A DNA stretch of 7,207 nt from Phenylobacterium sp. CCH9-H3 (GTDB lineage: Bacteria; Pseudomonadota; Alphaproteobacteria; Caulobacterales; Caulobacteraceae). Positions within the stretch are counted from its first letter, which is position 1, and every line of letters starts with the position of its first letter. The DNA lies in contig NZ_LSJI01000144.1 in assembly GCF_001557235.1 (NCBI RefSeq), positions 1 to 7,207 on the forward strand, written 5' to 3'. Below are positions 6,888 through 7,207 of this stretch, piece after piece. The position numbers and the translations under genes are program-made. The notes below the pieces were generated by a model. It saw only the letters and a list, made by a program, of their open reading frames with translations. It was not told the DNA's origin and searched no databases.

Positions 6888-6925
6888 ATCCCTAGCCGCC
6901 GCCCAACTTCGGCGAATATCCCTAG
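6888..6925. repeat. 8-bp direct repeat ATCCCTAG, two copies 30 bp apart
   Basis: ATCCCTAG occurs at 6888-6895 and 6918-6925 (CTAGGGAT on the coding strand of the aminotransferase). The start-to-start distance is exactly 30 bp and the sequence is less GC-rich than its surroundings. The position just before the aminotransferase start would suit an operator with sites on the same helix face. Two copies of an 8-mer could also be chance. Confidence 0.35.
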
Positions 6926-7048
6926 TTTAGGCGCCCGCGCCGGACTTTCTTTGCTATTTCGCCCCCGTGCAGGCCGGTTGGCGCTTGGCCTATTCGTGCG
7001 CCCGGACACGTGCGCATAACTCATGCATGAACTGTCCCGGCTGCTACA

Positions 7049-7100
7049 GGGGACGGCGCCACGGCCCTCGGCGGGCGCGCACAACGAAAAGAAAATCCGC
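7049..7100 (+). repeat. Left arm of a 52-bp perfect inverted repeat
   Basis: This arm, beginning GGGGACGGCGCC and ending GAAAATCCGC, is the exact reverse complement of 7156-7207. The arms are separated by 55 bases (7101-7155). Identity stops sharply at 7100/7101 on the inner side; the outer side coincides with the contig end. The arm contains an A-rich segment, AACGAAAAGAAAATC, in an otherwise very GC-rich sequence. It may be genomic or an assembly or library fold-back. Confidence 0.95.
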
Positions 7101-7155
7101 GCGCCCAAGGCTAGGCTCCGATCAGATCCGGGGATGCAGATGACGAGATGGCGTA

Positions 7156-7207
7156 GCGGATTTTCTTTTCGTTGTGCGCGCCCGCCGAGGGCCGTGGCGC
7201 CGTCCCC
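7156..7207 (-). repeat. Right arm of the 52-bp perfect inverted repeat, ending at the contig end
   Basis: This is the exact reverse complement of 7049-7100, and its last base is the last base of the window. Because the contig stops exactly where this arm stops, the repeat either caused the assembly to break or is itself an artefact such as a fold-back chimera. No transposase, recombinase or recognisable mobile-element terminus is visible beside it. Confidence 0.95.

Larger units (their letters stand above)
6882..7207. other. Intergenic region upstream of the aminotransferase, no convincing gene
   Basis: This 326-bp stretch lies upstream of the minus-strand aminotransferase and should contain its promoter. 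I see a somewhat AT-richer patch at 6914-6960, an 8-bp direct repeat (ATCCCTAG at 6888 and 6918), and the 52-bp inverted repeat at the right end. A 76-codon minus-strand frame (7108-6878) has no family resemblance and starts in the loop of the inverted repeat. A plus-strand frame from the ATG at 7134 stays open to the contig end for only 24 codons, mostly inside the repeat arm. Neither is called as a gene. Confidence 0.6.

Noticed and set aside
6878..7108. Minus-strand 76-codon frame whose stop overlaps the aminotransferase TTG as TTGA
   Set aside because: The start/stop overlap resembles coupling, but the frame starts with TTG inside the inverted-repeat loop, crosses the left repeat arm and has no recognisable protein character.
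7134..7207. Plus-strand partial frame open to the contig end
   Set aside because: It has only 24 codons, nearly all in the repeat arm that may be artefactual, and no clear ribosome-binding site.

Overview
This looks like an ordinary stretch of a high-GC bacterial chromosome, on a short-read contig with technical sequence at one end and possibly both. The GC-rich codon use, the paired acyl-CoA dehydrogenases, the DUF3008 protein and the sorbosone-dehydrogenase-type lipoprotein suggest an alphaproteobacterium. Caulobacterales (for example Phenylobacterium) is my best guess, but there is no rRNA or marker gene to confirm it. I see no tRNA, rRNA, CRISPR array, insertion sequence or phage gene.

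Layout, left to right. Bases 1-21 are the Nextera Tn5 mosaic-end adapter, not genome. Bases 22-1338 (minus) encode a PQQ-dependent sorbosone dehydrogenase-type lipoprotein, cut by the adapter a few residues before its natural end. A 138-bp divergent spacer leads to two plus-strand acyl-CoA dehydrogenase genes (1477-2643 and 2644-3717) joined stop-to-start. A small convergent minus-strand gene (3730-3912) encodes a DUF3008 protein. A divergent 92-bp spacer precedes a plus-strand potassium-channel-like membrane protein (4005-4808) with a C-terminal zinc ribbon. Then come a plus-strand SDR of the 2,4-dienoyl-CoA reductase type (4903-5697) and a minus-strand class I/II aminotransferase (5694-6881). 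The stop codons of these last two genes overlap. Bases 6882-7207 hold no convincing gene and end in a 52-bp perfect inverted repeat (7049-7100 and 7156-7207).

How the genes fit together. The two acyl-CoA dehydrogenases probably form one heteromeric enzyme. Neither has the medium-chain-type catalytic Glu. The first has a Glu at the alternative helix-G position; the second has neither Glu but keeps the RKQFG motif. The dienoyl-CoA-reductase-like SDR nearby fits the same beta-oxidation theme, although the channel gene lies between them. The lipoprotein, channel, DUF3008 protein and aminotransferase have no evident link to that pathway.

I found no convincing novel multi-gene system. The points most worth checking are the acyl-CoA dehydrogenase pair, the channel/zinc-ribbon fusion and the terminal inverted repeat.
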